Assembly: GCF_020193575.1 (NCBI RefSeq)
Contig: NZ_JADYVD010000026.1
Span: forward strand, 1 to 64,000
Direction: 5' to 3'
Length of the DNA stretch: 64,000 nucleotides
DNA from: Ensifer sp. IC4062
Lineage (GTDB): Bacteria > Pseudomonadota > Alphaproteobacteria > Rhizobiales > Rhizobiaceae
The notes under the pieces were generated by a model. The model was not told the origin of the DNA and did no database searches. It worked only from the letters and a program-made list of their open reading frames with translations. Shown here piece by piece: positions 30,143 to 38,234 of this stretch; position 1 is the first letter of the stretch, and each line of letters opens with the position of its first letter. Position numbers and translations under genes: made by a program.

Positions 30143-30227
30143 CGTCTTGGCCGAGAGGGCGGATTCGGCGTCACGCTACAAAAGTTCCAGCATCGATGGA
30201 ACCGCAACACGGAAACGGGAGGGAAGA

Positions 30228-31634
30228 ATGGACGAAGCAACGTTCAGGCATTGGTCGGCGAAGGCCGCGGATTGGGGTGTGGACTACCGGCAGTCGCTTC
30301 GGGACCGTCCCGTCCGGGCGCAGACGGCTGCCGGTGAGATAGCGGGCCAAATCGCTCCATCTCCTCCGGAAGCCGGTGAGACCATGGAACGGATTTTCGA
30401 GGACTTCGAGACGATTGTCATGCCGGGTATGACCCATTGGCAGCACCCGCGTTTCTTCGCCTATTTCCCGGCCAATGCCGCACCGGTCTCGGTTGTCGCC
30501 GAATATCTGGTCACCGCGGTGGCGGCGCAGTGCATGCTCTGGCAGACCTCTCCAGCGGCGACAGAACTCGAGACGAAGATGCTCGACTGGCTGCGGCAGG
30601 CGATCGGCTTGCCGACGGGCTTTTCCGGTGTCATCCAGGATTCTGCATCCTCCGCCACGCTCGCCGCGGTTCTGGTGATGCGCGAAAAGGCTCTTGGCTG
30701 GAACGGCAATCGGGCAGGGCTCGCCGCCAATCCCAGCGTCCGTATCTATTCCTCCGATCAGGTCCATACATCGATCGACCGCGCGATCTGGGTGAGCGGC
30801 ATAGGAGAAGAGAATCTTGTTCGGATACCGATCGTGGGCGAGCGTCGGGCGATGGACTGCGCCGTCCTCGCCAAGGCGATCGAGGCGGATCGCAAGGCGG
30901 GCTATCTCCCTGCGGGCATTATCGCCTGCACCGGTGGTACCAGCGTCGGCGCCTGTGATGACATTGCCGAAGTCGTCCGTGTCGCCCGCGAACATGGGCT
31001 CTACGTCCATGTCGATGCCGCCTGGGCGGGTGCCGCCATGATCTGCGAAGAATTCCGTGAGCTCTGGCAAGGCGTCGAGGGCGCCGATTCGGTCGTCTTC
31101 AATCCGCACAAATGGCTGGGTGCTCAGTTCGACTGCTCCGCCCACTTCCTCCGCAACCCCGACGATTTGGTCCGCACGCTGGCGATCCATCCCGAATTTC
31201 TGAAGACGCACGGGCAGGACGGCATCATCAATTATTCCGAATGGTCCGTTCCGCTCGGGCGGCGCTTTCGGGCTCTCAAGCTGTGGTTCCTGCTACGCTT
31301 CCATGGCCTTTCGGGATTGCGGCAGATGATGCGCAACCATGTCCGCTGGTCACGCGAGCTTGCCGAACGTTTGCGGAACGAAGCGGGCTTCGAAATCGTT
31401 ACTGAACCGGTTCTGTCCCTCTTTTCGTTTCGGCATACCGGCGGCTGCGATGCCGACGCCCATAACCTCGCCCTGGTGAAGGCGATCAACGATGACGGCC
31501 GCATCTACCTGACCCAGACACGTGTCGACGGACGCATCGCCATTCGGTTCCAGGCGGGGCAATTCAGTATGGCCGAGGAGGATGCAGAAACGGCATTCAG
31601 GACCATTGTCGAGGTGGCGAAAAAAGTTGTATAA
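30228..31634 (+). CDS. PLP-dependent group II decarboxylase
   Basis: Enzyme of 468 residues of the aromatic-L-amino-acid/tyrosine decarboxylase type, which removes CO2 from an amino acid to give an amine. The PLP lysine is K295 in VFNPHKWLGAQFDC; HVDAAWAGAAMICEE carries the cofactor-contacting aspartate; MTHWQHPRFFAYFPAN is the usual N-terminal substrate-pocket block. The start is the ATG at 30228 after GGGAGGGAAGA; an open frame runs further upstream through the repeat but is not coding. A GabD-type dehydrogenase follows 33 bp downstream, suggesting an amino acid to amine to aldehyde to acid route. Substrate not readable. Confidence 0.88.
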   Translation: MDEATFRHWSAKAADWGVDYRQSLRDRPVRAQTAAGEIAGQIAPSPPEAGETMERIFEDFETIVMPGMTHWQHPRFFAYFPANAAPVSVVAEYLVTAVAAQCMLWQTSPAATELETKMLDWLRQAIGLPTGFSGVIQDSASSATLAAVLVMREKALGWNGNRAGLAANPSVRIYSSDQVHTSIDRAIWVSGIGEENLVRIPIVGERRAMDCAVLAKAIEADRKAGYLPAGIIACTGGTSVGACDDIAEVVRVAREHGLYVHVDAAWAGAAMICEEFRELWQGVEGADSVVFNPHKWLGAQFDCSAHFLRNPDDLVRTLAIHPEFLKTHGQDGIINYSEWSVPLGRRFRALKLWFLLRFHGLSGLRQMMRNHVRWSRELAERLRNEAGFEIVTEPVLSLFSFRHTGGCDADAHNLALVKAINDDGRIYLTQTRVDGRIAIRFQAGQFSMAEEDAETAFRTIVEVAKKVV

Positions 31635-31667
31635 GTTCTGTAAATTTTTTCCGAGGAAGGACGCGCC

Positions 31668-33122
31668 ATGAACTTGAAAGATCCGTCGCTGTTTCGCCAG
31701 GCCGCTCTCGTGGGCGAAAACTGGATTGAAGCCGACCCGAAAAACGCGATAGAGGTGAACAACCCGGCGACCGGCGAGATCATCGGCCGCGTCCCGAAGC
31801 TCGGTGCCGCCGAGACGCGGGTTGCGATCGAGACGGCGGCGCGGGTGCAGAAGGAATGGGCGGCGCGTACCGCCAAGGAGCGCGCGGGCGTTCTGCGCCG
31901 CTGGTTCGAGCTGATGATCGAGAACAAGGACGATCTCGGCCAAATCCTGACGGTCGAGCAGGGCAAGCCGCTGGCCGAGGCGACCGGCGAAATCGTCTAC
32001 GGTGCAAGCTTCATCGAGTGGTTTGCGGAAGAGGCGCGTCGTGTCTATGGCGATCTTGTGCCCGGCCATCAGAAGGACAAGCGCATCCTGGTGATGAAGC
32101 AGCCGATCGGCGTCGTCGCCGCGATCACGCCGTGGAACTTCCCGAACGCGATGATCACCCGCAAGGCCGGTCCCGCCTTTGCCGCCGGTTGCGCCATGGT
32201 GCTGAAGCCGGCCGGACAGACGCCCTTCTCCGCGATTGCCATTGCCGTGCTCGCAGAACGCGCCGGCATGCCGAAGGGGCTCTTTTCCGTCATCACCGGC
32301 TCGGCGCGCGAGATCGGCGCCGAGATGACCTCCAATCCGACCGTGCGCAAACTGACGTTTACCGGCTCAACGGAAGTCGGTGCCGAGCTCTATCGGCAGA
32401 GCGCCGGCACGATCAAGAAGCTCGGACTGGAGCTAGGCGGCAACGCGCCCTTCATCGTCTTTGACGATGCCGACCTTGACGCTGCCGTCGAGGGGGCACT
32501 GATCGCGAAGTTCCGCAACAACGGTCAGACTTGCGTCTGCGCCAACCGCATCTATGTCCAGGACGGCGTCTACGAGACCTTCTCCGAAAAGCTTGCCGTC
32601 GCTGTTGCCAAGCTGAAGACCGGCAACGGCATGGAGGAAGGCGTGATTCTCGGTCCGCTGATCGACCAGCCGGCGCTCGCCAAGGTCGAGGAGCATGTGG
32701 CCGATGCGCTTGCCAAGGGCGCCCGCGTCGTCCAAGGCGGCCGACCCCACGCGCTTGGCGGCACATTTTACGAGGCGACGGTGCTCGCCGATGTCACGCA
32801 GGCCATGGCGGTCGCGCGCGAAGAGACATTTGGGCCGGTGGCGCCGCTCTTCCGCTTCAAGGACGAAGCCGATGTGATCGCTCAGGCCAATGATACCGAG
32901 TTCGGTCTCGCCTCCTATTTCTACGCCAAGGATCTCGCCCGGGTCTTCCGGGTTGCCGAAGCGCTCGAATACGGCATGGTCGGCGTCAATACCGGCCTGA
33001 TCTCCACGGCGGAGGCCCCCTTTGGCGGCGTCAAGCTTTCCGGCCTCGGCCGCGAAGGCTCGAAATACGGCATCGAGGAGTTCGTAGAGGTCAAGTACGT
33101 CTGCCTCGGCGGTATCGCCTGA
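31668..33122 (+). CDS. gabD: Succinate-semialdehyde dehydrogenase, NAD(P)+ type
   Basis: Aldehyde dehydrogenase of 484 residues, the length of GabD, predicted to oxidise succinate semialdehyde to succinate. ITPWNFPNAMITRKAGPAFA is the cofactor-binding region, ELGGNAPFIVFDDADLD holds the catalytic glutamate, and NNGQTCVCANR contains the nucleophilic cysteine. FGPVAPLFRFKDEADVI and a C-terminal GLGREGSKYGIEEFVEVKY are GabD-like. It forms a pair with the upstream decarboxylase. Related aldehydes, such as 2-ketoglutarate semialdehyde, cannot be excluded as substrates. Confidence 0.9.
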   Translation: MNLKDPSLFRQAALVGENWIEADPKNAIEVNNPATGEIIGRVPKLGAAETRVAIETAARVQKEWAARTAKERAGVLRRWFELMIENKDDLGQILTVEQGKPLAEATGEIVYGASFIEWFAEEARRVYGDLVPGHQKDKRILVMKQPIGVVAAITPWNFPNAMITRKAGPAFAAGCAMVLKPAGQTPFSAIAIAVLAERAGMPKGLFSVITGSAREIGAEMTSNPTVRKLTFTGSTEVGAELYRQSAGTIKKLGLELGGNAPFIVFDDADLDAAVEGALIAKFRNNGQTCVCANRIYVQDGVYETFSEKLAVAVAKLKTGNGMEEGVILGPLIDQPALAKVEEHVADALAKGARVVQGGRPHALGGTFYEATVLADVTQAMAVAREETFGPVAPLFRFKDEADVIAQANDTEFGLASYFYAKDLARVFRVAEALEYGMVGVNTGLISTAEAPFGGVKLSGLGREGSKYGIEEFVEVKYVCLGGIA

Positions 33123-33152
33123 GCCGGCGGCGATCACACTCTTCAATCGAAT

Positions 33153-33184
33153 CGGCCGGAAAGTTCTGGCCGGTTTTTTCTTTT
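33153..33184 (+). terminator. Rho-independent terminator of gabD
   Basis: An 8-bp stem CGGCCGGA/TCTGGCCG (one G-U pair) with loop AAGT (33153-33172), followed by GTTTTTTCTTTT. It lies 31 bp after the gabD stop codon. Confidence 0.85.
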
Positions 33185-33229
33185 GCCGGTAAGACGTTAC
33201 GGACTCGACATAAATTTGACGAGACCGAA

Positions 33230-33295
33230 CTGCCCCTCACCCTAGCTCTCTCCCCGCGTGCGGGGAGAAGCTGCTGGCAGCCAGATGAGGGGCAG
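33230..33295. repeat. RIME-like palindromic repeat with CCCCTCA ends
   Basis: Outer arms CTGCCCCTCA (33230-33239) and TGAGGGGCAG (33286-33295) are perfect 10-bp complements. Inner arms TCTCCCCGC/GCGGGGAGA (33249-33257 and 33260-33268) form a second stem. The layout matches the CCCCTCA...CTCCCCGC...GGGGAGAAG palindromic elements common between genes in rhizobia. It lies just upstream of the aldolase gene. Confidence 0.7.
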
Positions 33296-33335
33296 ATTAC
33301 TGCCAGCCGGTCCGGAAACGAGAGGAGAGCGATCG

Positions 33336-34136
33336 ATGCCTACCCCGAAGAATCCCTTTAAGGCGGCGATCCGCGAAAACCGTTTCCAGCTTGGTTTGTG
33401 GGTGGCGCTGGCGAGCCCCTACGCCGCCGAAGTCGTGGCCGACAGCGGCTACGATTGGCTGCTGATCGACGGCGAGCATGCGCCGAACGATCTGCCGCTT
33501 CTCTCGGCGCAGTTCCGAGCGATCTCCGGGCGCGGCAGCCATCCGATCGTTCGTCTCCCCGTCGGCGATACGACGCTTATCAAGCAGGTGCTCGACACCG
33601 GCGTTCAGACCCTACTTATCCCGATGGTCGATAGCATCGAGCAGGCGCAGCAACTGGTCCGCGCCGTTCGTTACCCGCCGCACGGTATCCGCGGCGTCGG
33701 CGCCACGCTTGGCCGCGCCTCGAATTTCGGGCGGATCGGCGATTATCTCAGGACGGCGAACGAGGAGATTTGCCTCATCCTGCAAATCGAGAGCCGCAAA
33801 GGGTTGGAGGCGATCGAGGAGATCGCTGCGCTCGACGGCGTGGACGGCCTCTTTATCGGCCCGGCCGACCTTGCCGCAGACATGGGCCACCTCGGCAACT
33901 CGGGTCATCCCGATGTCCGGGCCGCCATCGTCGATGCTTTTGCGCGCATAAAGCGCGCCGGCAAGGCGCGCGGCATCATGACCCTCGACCTCGCCCAAGC
34001 CCGGGACTATCGCGAACTCGGCGCCGATTTTATGGCCATCGGCACCGATGTCACGCTCCTCGTCAGCGCAACGGAGCGCTTGCGGCAGGAATTTTCGGGC
34101 GAGCAACAGATCTCGAGGCCGGAATCCGGCTATTGA
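33336..34136 (+). CDS. HpcH/HpaI-family 2-keto-3-deoxy-acid aldolase
   Basis: Class II, metal-dependent aldolase of 266 residues that cleaves 2-keto-3-deoxy acids to pyruvate and an aldehyde. The N-terminal GLWVALASPYAAEVVADSGY, the substrate-binding LLIDGEHAPND, the VRLPVGDTTLIKQVLDTGVQ block and the metal-site segments LQIESRKGLEAIEEI and GLFIGPADLAADMG are family marks. The start is the ATG at 33336 after GAGGAGAG. It faces the GntR regulator tail to tail. Together with the UxaA-type dehydratase across the regulator it completes a non-phosphorylated aldonate pathway; related enzymes act on keto-deoxy-rhamnonate, keto-deoxy-glucarate or 4-hydroxy-2-oxoheptanedioate. Confidence 0.9.
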   Translation: MPTPKNPFKAAIRENRFQLGLWVALASPYAAEVVADSGYDWLLIDGEHAPNDLPLLSAQFRAISGRGSHPIVRLPVGDTTLIKQVLDTGVQTLLIPMVDSIEQAQQLVRAVRYPPHGIRGVGATLGRASNFGRIGDYLRTANEEICLILQIESRKGLEAIEEIAALDGVDGLFIGPADLAADMGHLGNSGHPDVRAAIVDAFARIKRAGKARGIMTLDLAQARDYRELGADFMAIGTDVTLLVSATERLRQEFSGEQQISRPESGY

Positions 34137-34169
34137 GCGGTCGAGGAAGTCGGATGTATCCGTAGCCCG

Positions 34170-35048
34170 CTAGGGAATTGATTGCAGCAGGGTCTCCCGT
34201 GCCGATTTCAGATGCCGCCGGCAAGCCTGATCCACCTGCTTCGGATCGCGCGACTGAAGTGCGGCAATGTAGGCGAGATGCTCTTCGAGCGCGCGCGCAT
34301 TGCGTTCGCGCGAGTTGGCCTTGTTCCACTGGTAATGATAGTGGAAGACGATCGCGATGATGTCGTAGAAATCGATGATGAAGCGGTTGCTGGATGATTT
34401 GTGAACCAGCAGGTGAAAGCGCTCATCGAGTTCGGAAAATTCCTTGTAGCGGTTGTCGATGTCCGCCAGGATTTCGCGGTGCACGGCCTCGATCTTTTCC
34501 AGCTCCTCCCAGGCGGGGTGGTCCTCCGGCAGACCAACAAAGCTTGCCGCGGAACGGAGCTCGAACATTTCCCGCACTTCCGTGAGTTCGAGCGCGAACT
34601 CGCGGGTAAAGCCTTTGAGTACCCAGTGGCTGTTCGGTCGCTTCTCGATAAGGCCGAAGCGGCTGAAGCGGATCAGGAACTCGCGCACGCTCGTCGTGCC
34701 GGTGCCGATCTCGCGTGCGAGTTCGAGTTCGTTGATCTGCATGCCAGGTTCGGCGCCGCCGGCGAGAATCCGGCGCATGAAACTGCGTTCGATGATTTCC
34801 GCAAGCGAGTTGGTCTCTTCAGTCGGAAAATAATCGGACGGTTCGGGACGGCGCAGCACGATCTTCCGGCGCTTATCCCAGATGATCAGCTTAAGTTCCT
34901 CGCAGCGCGCGAGAATGGCGCGGACGGTGGTGCGGCTTACTCCGAGCACCTGTCCGAGTTCGGGCTCGGACGGCAGCGTGGAGGTCTCCGCCAAGAGCTT
35001 GAGGCAGCGATTGAAGGCATCCTTGAAAACTGTGTTCTGCTTCGCCAT
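34170..35048 (-). CDS. GntR-family regulator with two winged helices and an FCD-type domain
   Basis: Protein of 292 residues. A first winged helix-turn-helix lies at about residues 15-65 (LPSEPELGQVLGVSRTTVRA), a second at about 100-150 (INELELAREIGTGTTSVREF then RFSRFGLIEK), and an all-helical FCD-type effector domain follows (ELTEVREMFELRSAASFVGL, then ELDERFHLLVHKSSSNRFI). Classical FadR/GntR proteins have one DNA-binding domain, so the tandem arrangement is unusual. It sits between the aldolase gene and the divergently transcribed dehydratase gene, so it most likely represses the sugar cluster until an intermediate binds. Confidence 0.88.
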   Translation of the reverse strand: MAKQNTVFKDAFNRCLKLLAETSTLPSEPELGQVLGVSRTTVRAILARCEELKLIIWDKRRKIVLRRPEPSDYFPTEETNSLAEIIERSFMRRILAGGAEPGMQINELELAREIGTGTTSVREFLIRFSRFGLIEKRPNSHWVLKGFTREFALELTEVREMFELRSAASFVGLPEDHPAWEELEKIEAVHREILADIDNRYKEFSELDERFHLLVHKSSSNRFIIDFYDIIAIVFHYHYQWNKANSRERNARALEEHLAYIAALQSRDPKQVDQACRRHLKSARETLLQSIP

Positions 35049-35110
35049 GGAAGGTGCGGCTAGTCCCCTGTTGCTGCGGGCGTCGGCCCGGAACTCGTTG
35101 CTGCTTTATC

Positions 35111-35200
35111 GCGCAGCGCCTCTTTCCAGACGCTCGCTGTAGCGCTTTGAATTATCGTATTATTCCTTCATTCATAACGGCCCGAGGAATCACGCTGTAG
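35111..35200 (-). repeat. Structured intergenic repeat, copy D (degenerate)
   Basis: Read on the minus strand it starts GCGTGATTCCT, as in copy B, continues to AAGGA, and contains AATTCAAAGCGCTACAGCG (35135-35153), one mismatch from the core of copy C. The 3' hairpin is decayed and part of the ATGCAG segment is lost. It lies upstream of gntR in the gntR orientation. Confidence 0.7.
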
Positions 35201-35323
35201 CGCGGCGGCACTGATTTGTCTTGGCCGTCGCGGGGATATTTCGACATCCGATAACTCCAATCTCCGGTCGTCCCGCCTCGGCCAACGGCGACTGTCGACG
35301 CTGGTTTTCGAGTATAATACCTG

Positions 35324-35352
35324 TTGACGTATTTCTGTCTATTGTGGATAAA
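35324..35352 (+). promoter_or_regulatory. Predicted promoter of the dehydratase gene
   Basis: -35 TTGACG (35324-35329) and -10-like GATAAA (35347-35352) with a 17-bp spacer. The GATAAAAGA sequence covering the -10 is repeated in the control region of the ABC-transporter genes (38159-38167). Confidence 0.55.
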
Positions 35353-35364
35353 AGACAAAATGAT

Positions 35365-35381
35365 TGTGCAGTCATTGCACA
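35365..35381. promoter_or_regulatory. Operator-like palindrome TGTGCA-N5-TGCACA
   Basis: Perfect 6-bp arms separated by GTCAT, directly downstream of the predicted promoter and touching the dehydratase ATG. A repressor here would block the start of transcription. The adjacent GntR protein is the obvious candidate, by position only. Confidence 0.5.
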
Positions 35382-36913
35382 TGAAGCGAAATCCAGGAGT
35401 GCCGCTTTTGTCCGCCCCGTCTTCAATCCTTCTCTCGCCGGAGGACAATGTCGCCGTTGCCACCTTTCCGATCGAGGAGGGCCAGCCGCTTCCGGGCGGC
35501 GCCAGGGCTAAGGCGCGGATCGAGCCCGGCCACAAGGTGGCGGTACGGGCGATTGGAAGCGGCGAGCCGGTGATCAAGTACGCCCAGGCGATCGGCCGCG
35601 CGACCAACGACATCGGTGCCGGGGATCACGTGCATTCGCACAATCTCGCCTTTGACCAGGACCGTCTTGCGATTGGCGCCGCAGTTGCGCCCGAATCCGC
35701 AAGCGCCGCGGACAAGGCGCGGACCTTCCTTGGTTACCGTAGGGCCGACGGACGGGCCGCCACGCGCAACTATATCGGCATCATCGCTAGCGTGAACTGT
35801 TCCACCACGGTCTGTCGCGCCATCGCCGACGAGGCCAACCGGCGGATTCTGCCGCGATATGAGGGCATCGATGGCTTCGTGCCGATAGTGCATGACCAGG
35901 GCTGCGGCATGTCGTCGACCGGCGACGGCATGAAGAACCTGCACCGGACGCTTGCCGGCTATGCCCGCCACGCCAATTTTGGCGGCGTGCTGATGGTCGG
36001 GCTCGGCTGCGAAGTCAACCAGTTGACGCTCTACGGCCAGAGCGGCTCCGGCGCGGAAAAGCGCCATTTCAACATTCAGGAGGCAGGCGGATCCCGCCGC
36101 TCGGTAGAGCGCGCGCTCGGCGTCCTCGATGAAATCGCCCAGGAGGTCGCAACGGCGCGGCGTGTGCCGATACCGGTCAGCGAGATCATCGTCGGCTTGC
36201 AATGCGGCGGCTCCGACGGGCTTTCGGGTGTCACGGCGAATCCTGCACTCGGCGCGGCGGTCGATATTCTCGCCGGTGCCGGCGGCACCGCGATCCTCTC
36301 GGAAACCTCGGAAATATACGGCGCGGAACATCTCTTGCGCAGCCGCGCGGTCAATGAAGACGTCGCGGTGAAGCTCGATAGCCTGATTTCCTGGTGGGAA
36401 AACTACGTTGCCTTGCACGGGGCGTCGCTCGACAACAATCCTTCGCCGGGCAACAAGCGCGGTGGCCTTACGACCATCCTGGAAAAGTCGCTCGGTGCAG
36501 TCGCGAAGGGCGGACGGTCGCCGTTGACGGCTGTCTACAATTACGCCGAGCGTGTGACCGAGCACGGATTGGTCTTCATGGATACGCCCGGCTACGACCC
36601 GGTGTCGGCAACCGGCCAGGTCGCCGGCGGGGCCAACGTCATTGCGTTTACCACTGGGCGCGGCAGCTGTTTCGGCTGTCGTCCCGCGCCGTCGATCAAG
36701 CTCACCAGCAACACGCCGCTCTATCGTGCGATGGAGGAAGACATGGACATCGATTGCGGTGTGATCGCTTCGGGAGAAGCGACCATCGCCGGGCTTGGCC
36801 GGGAAATCTTCGACCTGATCGTCGACACCGCTTCGGGCCGCAAGACCAAGAGCGAGCTGTTCGGCTACGGCGACAATGAATTCGTTCCCTGGCATCTGGG
36901 GGCGACACTCTGA
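35381..36913 (+). CDS. UxaA-family dehydratase (altronate/galactarate dehydratase type)
   Basis: Iron-dependent-type sugar-acid dehydratase of 510 residues that would convert an aldonate to its 2-keto-3-deoxy acid. An N-terminal SAF domain (about residues 22-95) precedes the UxaA core: RADGRAATRNYIGIIASVNC, IVHDQGCGMSSTG, MVGLGCEVNQ and, further on, FTTGRGSCFGCRPAPSIKL with conserved cysteines. The ATG at 35381 has no Shine-Dalgarno sequence and lies in the palindrome. A TTG at 35408 preceded by AGGAG would give 501 residues, nearer the family norm, and may be the true start. The aldo/keto reductase gene follows at 41 bp. Substrate unknown; galactarate, altronate and 6-deoxy-aldonates are candidates. 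Confidence 0.88.
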   Translation: MKRNPGVPLLSAPSSILLSPEDNVAVATFPIEEGQPLPGGARAKARIEPGHKVAVRAIGSGEPVIKYAQAIGRATNDIGAGDHVHSHNLAFDQDRLAIGAAVAPESASAADKARTFLGYRRADGRAATRNYIGIIASVNCSTTVCRAIADEANRRILPRYEGIDGFVPIVHDQGCGMSSTGDGMKNLHRTLAGYARHANFGGVLMVGLGCEVNQLTLYGQSGSGAEKRHFNIQEAGGSRRSVERALGVLDEIAQEVATARRVPIPVSEIIVGLQCGGSDGLSGVTANPALGAAVDILAGAGGTAILSETSEIYGAEHLLRSRAVNEDVAVKLDSLISWWENYVALHGASLDNNPSPGNKRGGLTTILEKSLGAVAKGGRSPLTAVYNYAERVTEHGLVFMDTPGYDPVSATGQVAGGANVIAFTTGRGSCFGCRPAPSIKLTSNTPLYRAMEEDMDIDCGVIASGEATIAGLGREIFDLIVDTASGRKTKSELFGYGDNEFVPWHLGATL

Positions 36914-36954
36914 CGATGTGATAAATGCGCATCCTTGGAGGGAGGAGACAGGGA

Positions 36955-37974
36955 ATGCAGACGAGAAAAATCGGCCGAACGGATCTTTCCGTGACCGAGT
37001 ACAGCTTCGGCGCCGCCGGGCTTGGCGGCCTCTATCGCGAATGCACGCGCGAAGCCGCTATGGCGACACTGGATGCCGCGTGGGACGCCGGCATACGCTA
37101 TTTCGACGTAGCGCCTTATTACGGGCTGGGATTGGCCGAGCGGCGCATCGGCGATTTCCTGCAGGACAAGCCGCGCGACAGCTTCGTCCTCTCGACAAAG
37201 GTCGGCCGCCTGCTTCGTCCGGTGCCGGAAGCCGCGGTTCCCGACTATTCCTACGTCAAGCCGCTGAATTTCGACGTCACCTTCGACTACAGCTATGACG
37301 CGATCATGCGGTCCATCGAATTCAGCTACGCGCGCCTCGGTCTCAATCGCATCGACATCCTCTATGTCCATGATATCGGCGTCTACACCCACGGCGCCGC
37401 GAAGAATGCCGTGCTCTTGCGGCAGCTGATGGATTCTGGTCTGAAGGCTCTGGAGGAGCTGAAATCGAGCGGTGTCATCTCGGCTTACGGCCTCGGCGTC
37501 AATGAGGTGCCGGTCTGCCTCGAGGTCATGCGGCGGGCAGATATCGACTGCATCCTCTTGGCCGGACGCTACACGCTTCTCGACCGCTCGGCGGTTGCCG
37601 AGTTGCTCCCCCTCTGCGAGAGGAAAGGCACGTCGCTGGTCGTCGGCGGCGTGTTCAATTCCGGCATCCTCGCCACCGGTCCGGTGGAGGGAGCCCATTT
37701 CGACTACATGCCGGCGAGCGAAGACGTGCGGACGCGGGTTGCGGCGATGGAAAAGATCGCACGCGAACGCGGCATGCCGCTTGCGGCCCCCGCGCTCCAG
37801 TTTCCGCTTGCCAACCGCCAGGTTGCGTCGGTCCTGCTCGGTACGGCGAAGCCTTGGAGCCTCGAGCGCAATATGGAACTCACTCGACAGAAGATCGCTG
37901 CGGAAGACTTCGCGGCCTTCGAACCTTACACGCTCGTCGCGCCTGAGCTCGGGCTCGACGCGGTAAGGGCCTGA
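36955..37974 (+). CDS. Aldo/keto reductase, L-fucose/D-threo-aldose dehydrogenase type
   Basis: NAD(P)-dependent oxidoreductase of 339 residues on a TIM barrel. It resembles the aldose 1-dehydrogenases that oxidise L-fucose, D-arabinose or L-galactose to the lactone. The catalytic tetrad is readable: Asp in RYFDVAPYYGLGLAERRIG with its tyrosine, Lys in LSTKVGR and His in YVHDIGVYTHG. The start is the ATG at 36955 after GGAGGGAGGAG. In this cluster it is the natural first enzyme, producing the lactone for the amidohydrolase encoded at 42982. Two strong GC hairpins follow the gene. Confidence 0.85.
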   Translation: MQTRKIGRTDLSVTEYSFGAAGLGGLYRECTREAAMATLDAAWDAGIRYFDVAPYYGLGLAERRIGDFLQDKPRDSFVLSTKVGRLLRPVPEAAVPDYSYVKPLNFDVTFDYSYDAIMRSIEFSYARLGLNRIDILYVHDIGVYTHGAAKNAVLLRQLMDSGLKALEELKSSGVISAYGLGVNEVPVCLEVMRRADIDCILLAGRYTLLDRSAVAELLPLCERKGTSLVVGGVFNSGILATGPVEGAHFDYMPASEDVRTRVAAMEKIARERGMPLAAPALQFPLANRQVASVLLGTAKPWSLERNMELTRQKIAAEDFAAFEPYTLVAPELGLDAVRA

Positions 37975-37986
37975 CATGCGACGCTG

Positions 37987-38041
37987 CGCCGGCTTGGTGT
38001 CGGCGCGGCGGCCAGAAAGGGCCACCGGCACGACGGTGGCC
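37987..38041 (+). terminator. Tandem GC-rich hairpins after the aldo/keto reductase gene
   Basis: First hairpin GCGCCG/CGGCGC (37987-38006) and second, stronger hairpin GGCCACCG/CGGTGGCC (38020-38041). There is no T-tract, so full intrinsic termination is doubtful; they may mark the 3' end of the dehydratase-reductase transcript before the transporter promoter. Confidence 0.45.
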
Positions 38042-38158
38042 GCCCGAAACGCCTATGAAAACATGTTGTTGCGTCTGGGAGGAACGCAATGAATGGAACC
38101 GGCAGAACGGCTTGCCATTTCGAATTCGCTGCGCTAGCGTGCCAATCTGTTTTTTATA

Positions 38159-38193
38159 GATAAAAGATCGATCCGTGTGCACCTTGCGGATCG
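38159..38193 (+). promoter_or_regulatory. Control motif upstream of the ABC transporter genes
   Basis: GATAAAAGA (38159-38167) followed, with a 17-bp start-to-start offset, by TGTGCA (38176-38181). This is nearly the same composite arrangement as at the dehydratase promoter (offset 18 bp). Inverted arms CGATCCG/CGGATCG (38169-38175 and 38187-38193) enclose the TGTGCA. It lies 40 bp before the binding-protein start. Confidence 0.5.
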
Positions 38194-38234
38194 TAGACGA
38201 TAACGGAACAGGTGTATTTGAGAGGAGAAACCCG

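Larger units (their letters stand above)
35049..35380. promoter_or_regulatory. Divergent control region gntR / uxaA-type gene
   Basis: This 332-bp gap contains a degenerate repeat copy (35111-35200), a predicted rightward promoter and an operator-like palindrome abutting the dehydratase ATG. A GTATAATAC sequence (35312-35320) may serve as a -10 box in either direction. The promoter of gntR itself could not be placed with confidence. Confidence 0.5.

Noticed and set aside
29706..30227. Upstream in-frame extension of the decarboxylase
   Set aside because: It passes through the structured repeat and antisense to the nitroreductase gene. The ATG at 30228 has an excellent Shine-Dalgarno sequence and gives the normal family length.
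35423..36895. A 490-codon minus-strand frame across the dehydratase gene
   Set aside because: It is antisense to the dehydratase gene, whose conserved motifs run in the other direction, and no family resemblance is seen.
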